From Antrodiella citrinella (Eukaryota > Basidiomycota > Agaricomycetes > Polyporales > Steccherinaceae), in assembly GCA_004802725.1 (NCBI GenBank), contig SGPM01000055.1, forward strand, positions 43,351 to 107,350: a DNA stretch of 64,000 nt. The letters are read 5' to 3'. The notes beneath the pieces were generated by a model. The model did no database searches, was not told where the DNA came from, and saw only the letters and a program-made list of their open reading frames with translations. Made by a program: the position numbers and the translations under genes. Of this stretch, positions 1 through 12,413 are shown piece by piece (within the stretch, counting starts at the first letter, position 1; the number at the start of each line of letters is the position of its first letter).

Positions 1-1496
1 GACTTCGTGGGTACAAATGGCTCGGGATATGGCCGGATGGTGTTGCAGTAACATAGAGGAGATTCCGAACCGTCGTTACGACACCGAGCACGCGTGCATC
101 GACTTGACTGGCTTCTTCGGCCGTACGTGAGATGCCTGTGCTTTGAAGATACTCCACAACTGAATCTATCGCCTCCCGGACATGGTCGGATAGCTCGACA
201 GGCGACTGTGGTGGTGGGGATGCCAACGCTTTTTGCAGTGCCTGAGCCACTTGTTCCGAAGGTGTCAGTGAAATGCGTGTCCCGCTGGCGGTACTCGTTG
301 TTTGCATGCTCTCAGTGCGGGCATTTCCGTTTACATGCCTTGTCATGCTTGCGGATGACGCTGCCCGACTCCGTTGGAATGGATGCACGTCAGAATCGTC
401 GGAGTAGACACTGGCTCTGTCAAGCACGCTGTCGCTCCTGTCTCTGGTTTGGTGGGATACTGTGGAATCCGAGCGCATTCGATTAGCTTCTGTAGACCGG
501 CCGGGAGGTGCACTGCTATTCGAGGACGAATGCAGGCGCTCGTTCCCGTTCACTCTATTACCAGGTACTGCAGAGGTGTAGGCAGGAGGAGGGGCTTCCT
601 CCACCTCGGAAGAAGGCGGGGACCAAGATATCTGACCGGTCTCGGTATGCTGATAGTAGTACGAAAGTCCATCGTCGGCCAATCGTCTCACCCAAGATTC
701 GGGCGTACGACTTCGACGGGGAAGACCAAATCCTGCGACAGCTCCACCGTTCCGGACAGTCCGGAGTGGTGATGTGGAGGCAAGGGCACCCACCGGCCCT
801 GGACTTGCCCGACTGCTTGAAGGAGACAGAGCAGATATGTCGCTTTCTCCTTCCTCCGCTTCATGGGGTAGGTCTTGGGAATGCTGTCCAGTCTGTGTAT
901 TGACGTAGAATATCTGGACGACAGTTCATATATTAGTAAGAGAGGGACTTGGGGAAAGGATGACTTACTCGGCCGTCCTGTGATACCCGCGGCACCCAGA
1001 AATCATTGTGATGGCCCTCCCTCTCCCTGCCTTTCTCCGGCTGCGCAGCTTGCTGTACAGCATGCTGAGAGGCATTGTAGCCATCGTCTGCTTCTAACCA
1101 ATTCGCATCTGAACTCGATCCTCCCAAAGCCTGGGACATATCAAGAACGGATTCATCAGGCAGGGAGGGCATAGAAGATGTCTGGGAGAATTCTGGGGCC
1201 GTAGCAGCAAGAGCGGTCTCGGCCTCCTGCTCGGAGATGACGACAACGTAATTTGAGGGGAACCATCCTCGTTCGTCGCCCAAGAGACCGTCCCACCATC
1301 CGGACTCGAGCTGGGTGAGAACCTCTATGATGTCGCTCTTATGGAAGGAGAGAGAGGAGGCATCTCTGGTCTGGTAGTCGTACAATGCCCTGCAGAAGAA
1401 AGTGGATATGTACTGCTCCTCTGCGGGCTGCTGAGCGGGTTCAGGCATGTAGGACGTGATGGAATGTTGGGAGGAGCCATAGACAGCAGTAGCCAT
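1..1496 (-). CDS. CDC25: Ras guanine-nucleotide exchange factor (Cdc25-like), N-terminal part, truncated by window edge
   Basis: The protein starts at MATAVYGSS (ATG at 1494-1496). An SH3 domain occupies about residues 34-92, seen as the ALYDY motif, GWWDG and the terminal GWFPSNYVVV. After an acidic linker comes a WW-like stretch beginning NDFWVPRVSQDG; it is split by a 55 nt intron (914-968, donor GTAAGT) and continues as YVNTQTGQ. A second, clearer WW domain lies near 620-720 (ESWVRR, then YYYQH, then SWSPP). The rest is Ser/Thr/Pro-rich linker with a DHVREAIDS helix. SH3 plus WW modules at the N terminus are typical of basidiomycete Ras exchange factors that load Ras with GTP at the membrane. 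The catalytic RasGEF domain would lie left of position 1, so the assignment rests on the N-terminal modules only. Confidence 0.75.
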
Positions 1497-1756
1497 GGCC
1501 TACCGGCAATGCGCCGTGTACGAGGATGTAAGGTAGATGAGAAGGGCGAGTACAATATAGCCCAAAGCGAGTGTGAGGGACGGCGAGGAAAGGAACGACG
1601 ACGACGAGGAGAACAACGAACCCGACGAGTCGGACGGTGTCGAGAGAGACTCTTGAGAACTGGGCCACATCGAGGCGCCGGTCTAGGAGGGTCGGTTTCC
1701 ACGTGCCATTGACGCTGAAATACAAGTACAAGAACTGCCTACTTCTGGTCTACCTC

Positions 1757-4700
1757 TTACCGTTTCAGTGTCCTCTGTTTCTCAGCAAACTCGACAATCT
1801 TACGGTCCACAAACATACCCTTGCGCTCTCGCACACCGTCCATGTACCCTTTCGCCACGTTCGATCGGTCTGCTTTCTCACCGAGGTCTTCCAACTCCTC
1901 CTCCGTAGTAGGCACCCAGAACGGATCTTCGTCTAGCATCTCATACCTGTGTATCAACGCCTAATCAGATCAACCACACATGGTCACAACATATGTGTAG
2001 TCTCACCCGCTGAAAATCAGCTGAGGGCTAGCTGCGCCGGAGGTCCGTTTTCGGATGTCTGATGGAGAGTGAATGAGAAACAGTACACGCGCCATAATCA
2101 ACGTTCAAACGTACCGTCTGCAAATCCGAAACTCTCCACCACGGGAAGCAGTGCGCGAACGAGGAAGAAGGATGTCCCCTCCTTCATCTCCTCCGCCACA
2201 ATTCTGCCCCGACGTCTAGCAACAACACCATAGACCTTCCCAAGTACGTCCGCTAGAATCTGGAATCAGCAATTTCAAAATTTGCTCGTTAGAGCTACAT
2301 ACTTGAAGCCTGAATGTCGCACTCATACATCGCAAGCATCAGGCGAGGTGACCAATCTAGCAAACCGTTTCGACACGCATCTCGTACGGCGGAGATGAAT
2401 GAACCAGTCACTTGCGCCATACGATTGTGTTCTGAAATATCGATTTGAGCTATAAATTGTTCTCAGCCGGAAATCACATACCTTGCTCTTCTTCGATACC
2501 AGGTAGATCGACTTCGAGAGACTCCAGGAAGTAGGCCACACCTTCTACCGGCTCCGCGCACAGCGGTCCTTGGAACGTCGCCAGTTGAAACCCGGTTTCC
2601 AAGTGCTTCTCTAAGTCGCGTACGACCTGGCTGACATCTCTGCGCGATTCCTCCACATCATCGCTTCCATCTAGCTCAGATTTCAATCTGGTGACAAGTC
2701 AGCTACATGTAACGTACGACAACCACAGGACCCTACTTACGAATACGTCGTTCCCTTATTCCGACCATCACACAGGAGACACGTTCCGGCTCGTTGAGGG
2801 CCGAAGGCAATCAGTTTATCTTGGATGCTCAGCCACTCTCCTCCAACCTTCTCACAGACTGTCGTTAAAGCAGACCAAAAATCCTCGGGTTTGATTGTTT
2901 GTCGCTTGATGATCTCGCCTTGGAGATCCACCTCGTCTTCGATGTCGCCGTCTGCAGCGACTGTCGTCTGTTCGCTGGCCTTGGAACTTCGCTCCCGTTC
3001 AAGTTGTCTAAGAATGGCCAAATTGTCCAGTAGGAATTTAGAGATCTCCTGTGGGAGAGGGACGGCACGAATAGTGAATTTTACAAGATCGCGGACAGTT
3101 GCGCCGTGAATGACACCTCTCTTGCCTCCGGATTTTGGAGGTGCCATATCTGTGCAGTTGTTGTGAGATAAGGCAGTTGTGTACGTAGATCGTGCATACT
3201 CACCGATACCCTTGACCACTGTCTCTCTGAACGGTACAATTGGCTTAGAGGCATGTATCTCAATCTTAGCGAATCTCTCTCGCAAATCCTTGAGACATCT
3301 CTGCGAATATGTCGAGGTTAGTAGAAGGCATGAAAATCACGGAGTCTTCAATTACCTCGAGGTGCAACTCTCCGGCAGTCAGAATGACATACTCTCCCGT
3401 CTGCTGCTGGAAAGTTTCCACGCATGGATCTGCCTGGGCGAGCAACTTCAATCCGTTCACGAGTTTGGGCATGTCTGCGGGGATCGCCGGTTCCAAAGCG
3501 ACTCGGACAATGGGAGGAGCCTAGCGGAACGTGAGTCGCATGGTCAGACAAACAATGCCTGACAGCCTTACCGTACGAATGACCCCGCCAAGATTGAGGA
3601 GGCAGTCGTTCAAGCTGTCCAGATCAGGTGTTTCCCCGACACCCTTCGAGGACGGTGCACATAGTGTCGCGTTCCTCCAGACCTTCCCTTCAAGACCTTT
3701 GATGGCGAAAACATTACCGGCTGTGACCTCCGGCACTTGCACCAGCTCTCTACCCATCATCACATACAAGCTTTCGACTGTAGCGGTGACCAAGTGACCG
3801 ACGTTCCGTGGATGAGAGGGACCCAATGTATGGTTGTACTTGGGCAGGATGCAGCAAATCGAGGAGCCTTCCACGATCGTCCCTGAGTAAATTCGTGCGA
3901 ATCCAAGCAAGCACTCTGGCGCTTCCTTGGGTGGAGCGGCCTCGTCGTCAGCTTCTGTATCTTTGGCATCTGGGGGAGGATCAGAAGCCTCGATGGACAC
4001 ATCAGCTAGCGCGTCGGTCGCCTCCGCGACAGCCTCTGCAGCTTGCTTAGCCTCTCGGGCCACCTTTGCCCTATTGCGAAGGTCGTCTGCGGTCACTGGC
4101 TGTCTCTTGTTTTGCGGAAGATCCTGCGCCGATACTGCGAACATCTTGCTGACAAGAGCGACGACACCAGCATCGCTGCCATCGTCACAGCGATATAGGC
4201 CTTTTTCGAGCTTGTTCTGAGGTTCTACAGTCGGCTCATATATATCGGGATAGAGCATCTTGGGGATACGAGTGCGTTGAGCGACTGTAGGAGGTGGAAC
4301 GATGTCGACGATAGTTTGGATGACACAGGTAGATAAAGAAAGCCACTGAGAGAAAATCAGCGAGAGGAGATGTCGCGTGTCTTTCGTCTTCAAGTCACGG
4401 AGCGGGATCTTCAAGTTGAGAGCGTTCACAATCTTGGTAACTTTCTCTGGATCACTAAGGAATGTCAGAAAGGGCGTAAAACGTGAGCAAACTCATTCAC
4501 TCACGGATTCAGAGATACAGCATCGTATACGGCCCATATATTCTCTAATACAAATTGAACAAAGAGCGGTTTGAGTGTCCGACCACGAAGATGCTTGTGG
4601 CTCATGATCCGCTTTGTCTTGGGATCCAGATAGAAATCCCCCCAGAGAACAGTCCGCAAATTGGCTTCCTTGATCTTGAGCTTGACGGCGTAGAGATGCG

Positions 4701-5562
4701 CAAATTTACCAATGCGGAAACCCCATCCATCCATAGCAGAGGCAAATATGACGTTACCCTTCTCTGGAGCGAAGTAAATATCCTCATCGTCCTTTTCTTG
4801 GAACTCGTCGGCGTCATCGGCGGCAGCATCGACCTCTTCTGCGAGCGACTCCCTTTTCTCTGCCAAGCGGCGCTCACGCTCTTCTCGCCACCGTAGATCG
4901 TCTTCCATACGCTCGCCAGCGAAGAAGCTTCCCATCACAGCATTGACCTGTTCGATAAGCTGAACCAGATGATGGTATGCTTCAATGGGAGCTAATTGCA
5001 ACTCGGTTATGAGACGATCGAACTTGTTGATCACTAGAATAGGCTTTAGGCGATCTTGCCATGCTTGACGCAATACTGTGATCGTCTAACAATTCGATAA
5101 GTGTGGAGCGACGTAAAGAGACTAGAACTGTACCTGTGTGCAGACGCCTTCAACAGCATCCACGAGAACCAATGCACCGTCGCATAGACGCGATGCTGTG
5201 GAGACTTCGCTGGAGAAATCTACATGCCCAGGAGTATCGATCATATTGACGACATATGTCCTGGGGGCAGTCCCTGTACTGATTCGTCAAAGATCACGGT
5301 GCACAGACACATGCTATAACGCACCTCCTTCTGCACTTCGTTCCATTACTGTGAACTTCAAAGATATAGCACTACTCTCCATAGTGATGCCTCTTTGCTG
5401 TTCATCCTCGCGACTATCTAGGTACCTGATCTTTCCCGCCATGCGAGAAGAGATGATGTTGTTCGCAGCGAGGAGAGCATCCATGAGCGTAGTTTTGCCA
5501 TGATCGACATGACCTATCGTGGTGACGTTACGTAGGTTTATTGCTTGCTGTACATCTGCCAT
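1757..5562 (-). CDS. RIA1: Elongation factor-like GTPase 1 (ribosome assembly protein RIA1)
   Basis: An EF-2-like translational GTPase that, with SDO1/SBDS, releases TIF6/eIF6 from late pre-60S subunits in the cytoplasm. The start [12 protein letters not shown] (ATG ending at 5562) leads directly into the G1 loop GHVDHGKT. The other G motifs follow: [12 protein letters not shown] and the SA of FASAMDGW. The family's acidic insert in the G domain is present (about 4750-4900). Domain II and EF-G-like domains III-V span about 4430-1950. The C terminus [19 protein letters not shown] ... AEKQRTLKR is characteristic of EFL1 and ends in TAA at 1757-1759. At least nine short introns are needed; for example GTGCGT opens one after SAEGG near 5325. 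No internal stop or missing G motif was seen. It points the same way as the RasGEF gene, with 260 nt between them. Confidence 0.93.
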
Positions 5563-7907
5563 CTGCACGTCCGAGGATTTGAAATAGTAAGGGTCGTTAC
5601 TGAGACACCGTGGACTGTACTCACCTTGAAAAAAAGCTGAATATTCAATACAAAAGACCACTGAACCCTGCAAACGATTTCACTAGAGGGTATGTTTGTG
5701 GTAGTGTAGCGCCTCAATGTTTCTCGGAGCCGGAGCACGTACTCGGAGTCAAAGCGACGGTATTTTTAATGATAAGATAAGATGAAGGAAGGTCGATAAT
5801 CTCAGTACGTCAAGACATGCGCGTATACGGATTCGTCAAGACTTTTGCAGTACTAGTCCTGTCATGATTACACGTGGAAAAGGATTTTCAGAACAATGTC
5901 TGACAGCTAAAACATGTGTTCACAGCGAGGAAATGAATTCAAGGTAATCGAACCGTGAGGTGATGTCTAGCGATGCAGAAATCTTTCCGAACCCTTGCGG
6001 TACCTCAGGCCTCAGGTTCGACGATGACAATTTCTGCTTCAAGGATATCACAACGTGCTGACCCAGTATCAGGCGCACATTCTTCTCTTCCTCGCCTCTA
6101 TCCGAACATTAACTAGAATCTGAACTTGTGAAAGTTCTCGTGCAGAAAATGCTTTTCCCTACGTCTCATCGGTCCTTGATTGTCCGAGCTCGTGCGGAGC
6201 CTATTTGAGTCGGCCCAAAGCGGCCAGATCCTCGAACGCACCTCGGAATCGTCGCCGACATTCCGAACTCGCAAGCGGGATCGACTTGTTTTTGCAATAT
6301 TTGAACAATTCCAAAGGCACAGTGAAGACATGATCCATGTTCCAGTAGGTTCCAGCCTCCCAGGTTCCTGAACAATTTCGAGTTGCATCACTGATCGTGA
6401 TGGCGGAGGAAGGCTGATTTCAAGCTTCAAGGTAGAGTAACCTAGAGTAACTAGTTGAAGAGGATGGTAAAAGTGGACACCTACAGATTTGTCATTGCTA
6501 CGAATGACTAACGGTTTGGGTAGTTCATTCGGGTTGGACCGTATATTCACCTGAGGCCTGGTAAAGAGGGCTCGAGGGCTCGCGCTTTACGCCACAGGCG
6601 ATGTGTCTCCATATATAGATTGCAATATGAGACGTGATTTATCGCATCCCAAAGTTGGCCTAAAGAGCTCATAGGGCCAAGGAAGGTACCTGAAAATGAA
6701 GCCAGCGACGTGGAAGCGTCTACAGTCAATATCGGGTTAATGTGTGTTTGCACCTTACCATTACCTCCTGACTCTGCCTTATCGCACGAAAGGCCCTAAA
6801 AAGTAGTAAAAAGTCCTCCCAAATGCATCGGGACGGAGCTAATTGTTTTCGACGGCCAATTTATGTGGACAAACGAAGGTCTGTTCCAAGTCCTGACAGT
6901 GACAAATGGGTCCGCCCGTCGAAGGTTGGTGTCCGTCCTGTATCCCCGTCACTAGTACAGCACATCGAAGATGACCATGTTGGATGAAAGAACGAACGTT
7001 TTGGAGAGATATGCCGGTGAGTCCCAGCGACGCGTCGAACGTCGAAGTGAGGTCGATTTCTTGCCCGCTGTCTGACTGGTGGCAGTGTAGAGCGCCTACG
7101 CTGCGACCTCATTTTTTGTTGGTTATGTATCTTGCCGGGGTTTCGTAGAGTTAGATCTGTTCGCGGACGACAAAAAGACGTCAGCAGACAAGAGCAAAAT
7201 CGCCGGCCATGTCTGATTGTCATACGTGTATGTTGAAGCTACTTCGGACAGATCCTCCTGCGAACGGAATGTGTACGTACGACCGGAAGGCAAGGACCGT
7301 CCGCGACCTACCAGCCCGCAAAAAACCTCTTCCTCTCTATCTGCATTGACCTTCGATTGTGAGACTCGGGGTTTGCATCATCCTCGTGCTCACCGCTGAA
7401 GCCTCAGGCCTCAGATTTGCTTAAGGCTGGGCAATTTGCTGGCAGGGCGTATACTTAGGTATCTGATGGCACCGCAGCCCGTGGCCATGGATCATGCATA
7501 CTTCTCGCCCGAGGGAAAACAATCATGCGGTTCGTCTGCTCGTCCGTGGCCATACATGCGTATATGACAACAATTCCACAGCCAGTCGCCTCTGGTCCGA
7601 GGTCATGAGATCTTGAGCTCGCGCTCGTCTATATTGATATCTGTACCTGGTCATTGCACACACAAGCTGATTACCGGATTCCATATCTGCACCTGGTCCC
7701 GTCCGGAACCCAAATCCTTTTGGGTTCCAGACGGTCGGGTCCTATCGGCATCCAAACGCAAGAAAGAAGTTCAGGCATGTTCCCCGGACTACCCCGCCCC
7801 GTATTTAATGGAGCCAATATCCAGCAACTTATCCCTACCCCCCACCTCCACTTTTTTCTTCGTTGCCTGTCGTGCTAGCCTTTTACCTGCTATCACCAGC
7901 TTTCGAT
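5563..7907. other. Gene-free stretch upstream of EFL1 and the aquaglyceroporin
   Basis: I recognise no gene here. The longest open frame (145 codons on minus at 6113-6550) has no family features and no convincing exon partners. The motif GCCTCAG occurs doubled at about 6003-6016 and 7404-7417, with an inverted related copy at about 6550-6562. The last 200 nt hold the probable aquaglyceroporin promoter: a hairpin at 7699-7734, a TATTTAA near 7802 and pyrimidine-rich tracts just before the ATG. Confidence 0.6.
7699..7734. promoter_or_regulatory. Inverted repeat upstream of the aquaglyceroporin
   Basis: The arms are 7699-7714 and 7719-7734, 16 nt each with one mismatch and a 4 nt loop. The core is GGAACCCAAA facing TTTGGGTTCC. 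It lies about 175 nt upstream of the ATG. It could be a dimeric transcription-factor site or a hairpin; no function is known. Confidence 0.5.
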
Positions 7908-9459
7908 ATGTCGGGTCCCGCTTCCATTCAGACACTTTCTATCCAGTCTTTGCATGGGGAGCACAAGTCCACCGCGATGCACATTGAGGATCAAGATCAA
8001 GAGCGCGATCATGAGGCTTCCACTACTGTCTCGGCCGACGAGACTATCCACTATACCAAGTATCCTAACCAGTGGTCGAGGATTCGGTATGTCATCTTTC
8101 TCCGCCATATGTGCACACCTTTTTATATCGTATTACAGTGAACACATCAGGGAGCCTGCTGCAGAGTTCTTTGGTGTCATGATCCTCATCATATTCGGTG
8201 CCGGCGTCGACTGTCAAGTTACGTTGTCTGGCAACACAGGTGTAGCTTCCGGTCCCAAAGGCGTACGTTCTTGACACTAACTACTGTCTTTGTGCTGTAT
8301 TGATTTTTTGTGCGACAGGATTATCTCTCCATCAACTTCGCTTGGGCTGTTGGTCAGTCATGACGCATACTCCACATTCGCTCTGACTGACATCGACGTA
8401 TAGGTACCGCTATGGGTGTTTGGGTATCTGGTGGCATTTCCGGCGGACACATCAACCCTGCTGTCACCATTGCTATGGCTACTTTCCGCGACTTCCCATG
8501 GCGAAAAGTTCCCGCATTCATCGCTGCGCAAGTCATGGGCGGTCTTTGCGGTGCAGGAATCGTATACGCCAACTACATCCATGCCATCGATATTTTCGAG
8601 GGTGGTCGCCACATTCGTACGGTCCCAGGCACTGCGGGTCTATTTTCAACGTACGCTGTGAGTGTGATTGAATCGTTGTTCTCAGGCCTGCATACTCAAT
8701 TTGTCGGATTCCCAGGCCTCGTACATGACCAATGTCTCTTCCTTCTTCGACGAGGTACGTGCCGCAGCAATCGTTTCCGCTTATTGTCCTGATTATCTCT
8801 CTTTACCTCCAGTTCGTCGGAACGGCTGTACTCTTAATCGTTGTATGCGCTCTCAATGATAACCGCAACACCCCCCCTCCCCCCGGTCTTGCACCACTTG
8901 TCCTCTTCCTCCTCATCCTTGGTATCGGTGCTGCATTAGGTTTCCAAACTGGTCGGTCACGTCGGTTTTTGTCGTTTTGTACACTTCCTGACGTACCACA
9001 GGTTATGCTATCAACCCTGCTCGCGACTTCGGTCCAAGATTGCTCACTTCTATGGTTGGCTACGGAAAGGAAGTTTACACGTTCAGGAAGTAAGTCTCGC
9101 AAAAAGGTTTTTTCAGCTCCGGTGGTGTCTGATTCGAATGCGTATAGTCAATACTGGCTCTGGTGCCCTATCCTTGGTCCCATCCTGGGTGCCTTAGGTC
9201 AGTCCTTTCCCCGTGCTTGTTTTACCGGTCTCTGACGTACGATATCACAGTTGGTACTTTCTTCTACGATGCATTCCTTTACCTTGGCGCGGAGAGTATC
9301 TTGAACAAGCCGTGAGTTTCGCCGCACTTCTACATATTTTCATAGCACTAACCGCTCGGTGTGAACAGAAATGCGGCTGCCAAGGCTCATCACTTGCGTG
9401 CAAGGAACGCGGAGAGGCAAAAGGTCCCTGCTGGTCCCGGCACAAAAGAAGAAGTTTAA
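7908..9459 (+). CDS. Aquaglyceroporin (MIP family channel)
   Basis: A six-helix major intrinsic protein that conducts water, glycerol or other small solutes across the plasma or an internal membrane. The start [11 protein letters not shown] gives an about 60-residue hydrophilic N terminus before the first helix ([16 protein letters not shown]). Both half-helix signatures are present: GGHINPAVT in loop B and [13 protein letters not shown] in loop E. The Asp after the second NPAR is the usual mark of glycerol-type channels. The coding sequence is split by several short introns, for example 8087-8150 (GTATGT to CAG). It ends KEEV with TAA at 9457-9459. It is an isolated plus-strand gene with a TATA-like element and a hairpin upstream. 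Substrate range cannot be read from the sequence; the aquaglyceroporin class is fairly sure. Confidence 0.93.
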
Positions 9460-10177
9460 TGGTCTTTCTCCCCACACGTTCTTTACTTGCATATCTTCTT
9501 TTTTGGTACCCACGGTTGTTGTTGTGTCTGCGGCTTCAGTGTTAATATTACCTGTACAATATAGTACGTAATGTACAACTTCTGAGACTCGTAAATGAGT
9601 CTTACTTGGTCCTGTGAATGACGACTTGTTGCGATGCTTACGCCTGCCACGGCTGCCTTCCTATTTCTATGAACTCGAAAATCACGGACTCAGGACTAAA
9701 GTTGCGGCTCATGCATATGCGCTCATGTCCCTGAAGACCCACATTTAGTGCGCGACGGATTGAGTGATCGAGTGACTCGCCCAAATCAACCTTTGTTCAA
9801 TCTCCCCGAAGTGCGTGCACCGGGGCCAAATTCGAAATGGCTACCACTGTACCAGCCCGGGTCCACCGTGCGTGCCGTACCAATCCGAATTTTTCGGCAT
9901 AAATTTAAAGTGGTCTTGACATCCGAACCATAGTTGTTTGGACAACGAATATTGTATATTTATTTGTCCGTACGGCACTCTGCCATCGATATAATCCGAG
10001 TCGTTGAGGAAATGGGTCAAGATTGATCTTACTTGTACAAGGTGAACATTGAAAAGTCGTCGAACCCGCGACGTGCGGATGCTAGTGACAGACTCAGACC
10101 CCAGATGCTCTCCCCGCCTCCAGCACATGGCGATCTATGGCGATGCAAAAAGCAGAAAATTTTCAAATTGAGGGCCA
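9460..10177. other. Intergenic region, convergent 3' sides
   Basis: This lies between the convergent aquaglyceroporin and CobW genes. No coding exon, RNA gene or strong repeat was recognised. Some AT-rich sequence near 9540-9570 could serve 3' end formation. Confidence 0.6.
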
Positions 10178-11832
10178 TTACGATAAATCGTCCCCGACCA
10201 CCGCCTCCAGACTTTGTCTGACCCTCTCGTCGAGACCCTTCCCGATGAGCACCAATTTCCCGTCGTCTGGCAGCCCCACACTCCCCCGCTCTGTGCCTCC
10301 CTCCACAGCGGAGATCTCATAGATACTCCGCACTCCCTGCAACACTAGGACTTGCCCCGTCTCTGATGTAAAAATACCTTTACACCGGAGAATTTCAACC
10401 CGCTTGTCAGAAATTTCGTCTCCCGGCAAATGGTTCTCCCACAGCGCAGTCCGGATCCACTCGTCCAGCTTCAGCTGTCGCTCTGCCGAGAGCACGGTGC
10501 ATCGGACCTGCAAACTCGACACACCCCGCAACTCATAATGATGCTGCCCCGCGTGATTGTGGGCAGCATGTTCCCCGTTTTCGCAATTTGTGGCGGCACA
10601 GTCGTGATCATGGTGGTCCGCCGCCATCGCGCGGCGCTCTCGAACCAACCTATCTGGGCCGTATGCTCCGATCGCCATGATGTTCCCCAGGTCTATTTCG
10701 CCCCTGATCGTTCGGTAGAGAGTAGCGGCGGGGTTAACATGTGAGATGAGAGATTGCAAATGATTGGCTCGAGTTGCGTCGACCAGGTCCGTCTTGTTGA
10801 GCAGTATGATATCAGCTCCAGCGATCTGCCTGAAGAAACAAAGTATGTGTGGACAATTAAGTGGACGCCACAATTGCCATGTGTTGACGCCTATTTGTGC
10901 GTACCTGACACTTTCCCCGATACCATCGACTACTCGGTCTTCTTCAATTTGCTAGCAGTGCGTAAGATGCAGTGCTGTGGAGCGGGGGGATCGAAGCTTT
11001 GTCTTCGTACTCACCTTCTGCCCAAACACCGCATCTACCACACAGAGAACGCCGTCCAGATGGATATGTCGCCCCAGTCCCTTCGAATACTCCTCGTTCT
11101 GCCAAAACATCGACGCGATAGGTCCTGTACCGAGCATTTCGGTCAGCGGCTCATTGCACGTATAAACGGCGGTCGAACTCACCAGGATCTGCCAGGCCTG
11201 TCGTCTCCAGCAGGATATGGTCGAACGCGCCCTTCCGCTGCATTAGCTTCTCGATTGCAGCTACGCCAGTGTCTTTAATACTGCAGCACAAGCAGCCGTT
11301 GGCGAGCTCGAGGATTTCTTCAGAATTTTCCGCTGTGGGGTCGTCTTCCGATGACACATTTATCGTCTTTGCTGTGGAACAACCGTCATACATCAGTTCG
11401 TCGTCCTGTATAGCATTTGCAAAGAAGAGAGGTACTGACATTCAATGTCCTACTCGAAGAGAGTTTTTGAGCTTTGTAGCGGTCGAATGACTACGGCTGT
11501 AAGACTCACTAACCGCTGTGTCCCCAAACTCGTTCATGACCACGGCGATTCGATATCCATGTCGTTCGGTCAATATGCGCCTACGTTATGTCTAGCCTTA
11601 GCCGCACACCGAGGTGAGAGGATCCGCACCTGATCAACGTCGACTTGCCAGCACCGAGAAAACCAGTGATAATTGTGAGCGGAACCGTAACTTCAGGTAC
11701 GTCCGTATCCGAGGTATCTATGCTCGACAGAGCGGCAGGAGGCTCGACCTCCAGGAGGGTTCTGTGAGAATCTGAGTAAGCGAGAGCTATTTGGAGAACA
11801 CCAGGTATGTACGGAATCTCATCGTCGTCCAT
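10178..11832 (-). CDS. CobW/COG0523-family metal-chaperone GTPase
   Basis: A G3E-family P-loop GTPase of the COG0523 group, which delivers or handles metals, usually zinc. The ATG at 11832 ([12 protein letters not shown]) is preferred; a longer reading would need GTG. The Walker A motif GFLGAGKST lies about 55 residues in. Then come [16 protein letters not shown], the family metal-binding CxCC motif in [10 protein letters not shown], a switch-like [10 protein letters not shown] and the base-recognition motif NKTD. Before the C-terminal domain is a loop of about 29 residues with eight His and two Cys (DHHDHDC ... GQHHYE), typical of zinc-handling members. The C-terminal CobW_C domain runs to DDLS with TAA at 10178-10180. 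Five or more short introns interrupt it. I do not see the CPELVP motif used by ZNG1 to dock methionine aminopeptidase, so I give no symbol. Confidence 0.9.
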
Positions 11833-12413
11833 CTTGTCATGCACTATTCAGGCAGTACGGCGTGGAAACGTGTTTCTAGTGAGCTTTACCTGCAGGTTCA
11901 CCGAAAGTTGTAAGCAGTCGGAGTCTGAGTTCAACAACCGTTCCGGTCAAGGTGATTTGTGAACAATGTGGAGAGCTTTTGACAGAGAGACGCCCGACTA
12001 CCCTGCCATACAATCACACACCATCGTCATGCTCCAACTGAAATCTTTTTCATTGCGCTGCTTTACGGTCGTATTAACCTAAGCTATAAAATGGTACACA
12101 TAGATACGAGCGAGATAGTGAGTTTGTGAGGAACGAGTTGTAAGTTTAAACACAACAAATTGTACGAAAATCAATCTATATGCATGAAGGTGAATGATAA
12201 CAATCCGATTCAGAACATTGCAGCGGATAGTGTCATGACTGAGAATCCCGATGAGTGTATAACGTCAGGCAATATATGGAACGTCGTAAACCAAGCGAAT
12301 CTTACGGCACATCTGCAAGCATAACGAGACTCGATGAGAATGAGGTAGGTAAGAATGTAGAGTAGATACTCACCTAAAAACGCCGTTGTATCATCCGTGT
12401 ACGGTCAATCTAT
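11833..12413. other. Intergenic region between CobW and P450 reductase genes
   Basis: Upstream of CobW and downstream of the P450 reductase gene, both on minus. It contains AT-rich sequence around 12050-12200 and no recognisable exon. It likely holds the CobW promoter (left part) and the 3' UTR of the reductase (right part). Confidence 0.5.

Noticed and set aside
6113..6550. 145-codon open frame on minus
   Set aside because: No recognisable domain, no exon partners and composition close to random translation.
10055..10075. GGGTTCGACGAC on minus as a possible tRNA T-arm
   Set aside because: Only a small hairpin forms; no A box or acceptor stem fits.
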